Assembly: GCA_017380995.1 (NCBI GenBank)
Contig: JAFOCY010000177.1
Coordinates: 1 to 6,835 of the forward strand
Length of the DNA stretch: 6,835 nucleotides
DNA from: Oscillibacter sp.
GTDB taxonomy: Bacteria > Bacillota > Clostridia > Oscillospirales > Oscillospiraceae
Direction: 5' to 3'
The position numbers and the translations under genes are program-made. Numbering within the stretch: the first letter of the stretch is position 1; each line of letters starts with the position of its first letter. The notes beneath the pieces are model-generated. The model made no database searches. It worked only from the letters and a program-made list of their open reading frames with translations, and was not told the origin of the DNA. Of the stretch, positions 5,029-6,835 are shown in pieces.

Positions 5029-5243
5029 AGAGAATCAAAAAGGTGATGCTGGGCATAATCCGGTTTTACCAGAAAGCCATTTCTCCTCTTCGTCCCCGCT
5101 GCTGCAATTACATCCCTACCTGTTCCCAGTACGCGCTGGAGGCCATTGAAAAATACGGCCCGCTCAAAGGCGGCTGGATGGCCTTCCGGCGTATTTTGCG
5201 CTGTCATCCTTTTCATAAGGGCGGGTATGATCCTGTTCCTTAA
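5025..5243 (+). CDS. yidD: Membrane protein insertion efficiency factor YidD
   Basis: YidD is a small membrane-associated protein thought to assist YidC-dependent insertion of membrane proteins. The 72-residue product carries the whole family signature: an amphipathic basic N-terminus ([20 protein letters not shown]), then [20 protein letters not shown] (26-45) with the conserved PTCS.Y element, then [20 protein letters not shown] (50-69). Cysteines are C26, C27, C33 and C60. The ATG at 5025 overlaps the rnpA stop by 4 bases and is preceded by GGAGGGG (5013-5019) inside rnpA; an in-frame ATG at 4992 is rejected because it adds residues not seen in the family. It lies 78 bp before yidC, the usual neighbour. 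Confidence 0.96.
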   Translation: MKRIKKVMLGIIRFYQKAISPLRPRCCNYIPTCSQYALEAIEKYGPLKGGWMAFRRILRCHPFHKGGYDPVP

Positions 5244-5321
5244 ATAGGAAAAAGAAAAGACAAACCGACCACGCAACGCAAGTCCCTTTGACTCCCCAAC
5301 AATTTTTGGAGGACAATACTT

Positions 5322-6482
5322 ATGTTTTCTAGCATTGGATACGTGATTTGTATCCCCTTCGCGCTGCTGGTTAAGCTGTTCTACAACATGACCGGCTCCT
5401 ACGGCGTGGCGATCATCCTCTTCACCGTGGCAGTGAAGCTGATCCTGCTTCCCTTCCAGATCAAGAGCAAGAAGAGCATGATCCGCATGAACCGTATGCA
5501 GGGCCGTATGCAGGACCTGCAGAAAAAGTACGCAAACAATCAGATGAAGCTCAACGAGGAGATGCAGAAGCTTTATGCTGAGGAGGGTGTCAATCCCATG
5601 GGCGGCTGCCTGTGGAGCTTCCTGCCCCTGCCCATCATGATTGCTCTGTACTCCATCATCCGCCAGCCCATCACCCGCTTTATGATGCTGGGTGAGGACG
5701 TGCTGTACAAGGCCATCGAAGCTGCCAAGGCTGCCGGTGCCAATATGGCTACCATTGTTCAGGTGGCTGAGGACGGCGCTATGAAGCTGGATAAGACCGG
5801 TCTTCCCCTGGTGCAGCCCTATGGCGAGATCAACCTCGTGAAGGTCCTGCCTGAGATCGCTCCCGAGTTCTGCGAGAGCGTGGAGGGCTGGATGAGCCTG
5901 AATTATAGCTTCCTGGGCCTGGATCTTGCCAGCACCCCCTGGGAAGTTGTGACTTCCTTTGCTTTGAATGCTGCGTTCTTCGGAATGCTGCTCATTCCCA
6001 TTATCACCGGTCTTTCCCAGCTGGTCATGACCATGTATACCATGAAGAACCAGCCCTCCAATGCCGGTAACGCTTCCATGAAGATGATGATGTACACCAT
6101 GCCCTTGATGACCGTGTACTTCGCCTTCGTGATGCCCGCCGCCCTGGGTGTGTACTGGATCGCCCAGAGCATCTTCTCCTTGATCCAGGAGGTCTTTATG
6201 ACCAAGATCTTCAACAAGAAGATCGAGGAAGAGGAAAATGCCCGCTACGAGGCTATCCAGGCTGACCGTCAGCGCCGCATTGAGGAAGGCAAGCGTCTCC
6301 AGGAGGAGCGCAAGAACCAGCAAGTCCAGAAGCAGACCCTGCGTGAAAAGCAGAAAGCTGCCCAGGTTGCCAAGGCTGAGAAGGCCAAGAAGGCTGCCTC
6401 CAGCACCACCGAAGCCGGCCGCGTGGGTGACCGTCCTTACGCCCGTGGCCGTGCCTACAAGGAAAATCGTTACGACGACTAA
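5322..6482 (+). CDS. yidC: Membrane protein insertase YidC/OxaA
   Basis: YidC inserts and folds proteins in the cytoplasmic membrane, alone or with SecYEG. The 386-residue product has the family core: a membrane stretch with AIILFTVAVKLILLPFQIK (30-48), the cytoplasmic helical hairpin QGRMQDLQKKYANNQMKLNE (60-79) with NPMGGC (91-96), a segment around FLPLPIMIALY (100-110), and further hydrophobic segments near 207-236 and 256-292. The essential groove arginine found in many homologues is a lysine here (K39), which keeps the positive charge. There is no clear lipobox. An extracytoplasmic stretch of about 90 residues (roughly 115-205) separates two membrane segments. The C-terminal 90 residues are highly charged, Lys/Glu/Arg-rich and probably helical, a plausible ribosome contact. 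A GGAGGA site (5308-5313) lies 8 bases before the ATG. Next comes jag, the standard partner. Confidence 0.97.
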   Translation: MFSSIGYVICIPFALLVKLFYNMTGSYGVAIILFTVAVKLILLPFQIKSKKSMIRMNRMQGRMQDLQKKYANNQMKLNEEMQKLYAEEGVNPMGGCLWSFLPLPIMIALYSIIRQPITRFMMLGEDVLYKAIEAAKAAGANMATIVQVAEDGAMKLDKTGLPLVQPYGEINLVKVLPEIAPEFCESVEGWMSLNYSFLGLDLASTPWEVVTSFALNAAFFGMLLIPIITGLSQLVMTMYTMKNQPSNAGNASMKMMMYTMPLMTVYFAFVMPAALGVYWIAQSIFSLIQEVFMTKIFNKKIEEEENARYEAIQADRQRRIEEGKRLQEERKNQQVQKQTLREKQKAAQVAKAEKAKKAASSTTEAGRVGDRPYARGRAYKENRYDD

Positions 6483-6497
6483 ATTAGGAGCTCTTAC

Positions 6498-6835
6498 ATG
6501 AGAGATTTTATTGACGTAACGGGCAAGACTGAGGACGAGGCCATCAAAAAGGCACTGGCCCAGCTGAACCTGGACCGTTTTGACGTGTCCGTGGAGGTGC
6601 TGGAGCGCGCCAAGAGCGGTTTCCTGGGCATCGGCGCCGCTCCCGCCAAGGTCCGTGTGTACTACGGAGAGGAAGAGGAAGTTGTGATTCCTGCCCCCGT
6701 GGTGACTGAGAAGGCTGAAAAGCCTCAGCAGCCCCGCAAAGAAAAGAAGAAGCCGGCTGAGAAGACCGAGAAGGTCGCCAAGGCCGAGAAAAAGGCTGAA
6801 AAGCCTGCAAAGACCGAGAAGGTGGAAAAGCCTGC
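6498..6835 (+). CDS. jag: RNA-binding protein Jag/KhpB, N-terminal part (cut by window end)
   Basis: The first 112 complete codons are visible and the reading frame is still open at the window edge. Residues 1-56 form a Jag N-terminal domain: MRDFIDVTGKTEDEAIKKAL, then ERAKSGFLGIGAAPAKVRV (36-54), where GFLGIG..PA.V.V is the family motif. From about residue 58 the protein is a charged linker rich in Lys, Glu, Ala and Pro. The KH and R3H RNA-binding domains expected after such a linker are outside the window. In Gram-positive bacteria KhpB pairs with KhpA and affects cell division and RNA metabolism; that is family knowledge. The ATG follows AGGAG (6486-6490) with a 7-base spacer and lies 15 bp after yidC, so they are co-transcribed. 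The name rests on the N-domain and the position after yidC. Confidence 0.92.
   Translation, partial: MRDFIDVTGKTEDEAIKKALAQLNLDRFDVSVEVLERAKSGFLGIGAAPAKVRVYYGEEEEVVIPAPVVTEKAEKPQQPRKEKKKPAEKTEKVAKAEKKAEKPAKTEKVEKP
6762..6835 (+). repeat. Direct repeats encoding the Jag linker
   Basis: The 14-mer AAGACCGAGAAGGT occurs at 6762-6775 and again at 6810-6823, a 48-base (16-codon) period in frame, and GAAAAGCCTGC follows each neighbourhood (6798-6808 and 6825-6835). The encoded unit is close to KTEKVxKxEKKAEKPA. The repeat continues to the window edge, so its true copy number cannot be seen. Confidence 0.7.

Noticed and set aside
4881..6323. A 480-codon minus-strand open frame opposite yidC, yidD and rnpA
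   Set aside because: It crosses three well-supported genes on the other strand and its His/Leu/Gly-rich product mirrors their biased codon use.
1..6835. Mobile elements, CRISPR, tRNA or rRNA genes, defence genes
   Set aside because: I looked for terminal repeats, spaced repeats, cloverleaf and rRNA-like sequence and found none; all coding space is taken by conserved origin-region genes.

Overview
This is the chromosomal replication-origin neighbourhood of a bacterium, almost certainly a Bacillota (Firmicutes) of the class Clostridia. An Oscillospirales-type gut anaerobe is my best guess, from gene order, protein style and moderate-to-high coding GC; the rank below class is inference. Every gene belongs to the well-known dnaA/rpmH locus. 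I see no mobile element, CRISPR array, tRNA, rRNA or defence genes, and no previously undescribed system.

Layout: two divergent gene sets face away from a 354-bp intergenic region (4087-4440). Leftward (minus strand) run dnaA, a 307-bp gap with DnaA-box-like sites and an AT-rich segment (the probable oriC), dnaN, yaaA (small S4-domain RNA-binding protein) and recF. The window ends just after recF in a Shine-Dalgarno-like GGAGGAT, so another minus-strand gene (probably gyrB or a small gene before it) should begin just outside. Rightward (plus strand) run rpmH (ribosomal protein L34), rnpA (RNase P protein), yidD, yidC (membrane insertase) and the first 112 codons of jag/khpB (RNA-binding protein), which is cut by the window end.

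The left set handles replication initiation (DnaA), processivity (beta clamp) and gap repair (RecF). The right set links ribosome and tRNA maturation (L34, RNase P protein) to membrane-protein insertion (YidD, YidC) and an RNA-binding partner (Jag/KhpB). dnaA and rpmH each have a recognisable sigma-A-type promoter in the central intergenic region.

The points worth a second look are in non-coding DNA: a putative origin with no perfect TTATCCACA box but five variants sharing TCCAC; a possible DnaA-trio next to an AT-rich stretch; a three-hairpin rpmH leader; nested perfect inverted repeats between rpmH and rnpA; and an asymmetric hairpin just after dnaA. Smaller points are the TTG start of dnaA, a G-to-D change in the DnaA DNA-binding signature, and a repetitive Lys/Glu/Ala/Pro linker in Jag.
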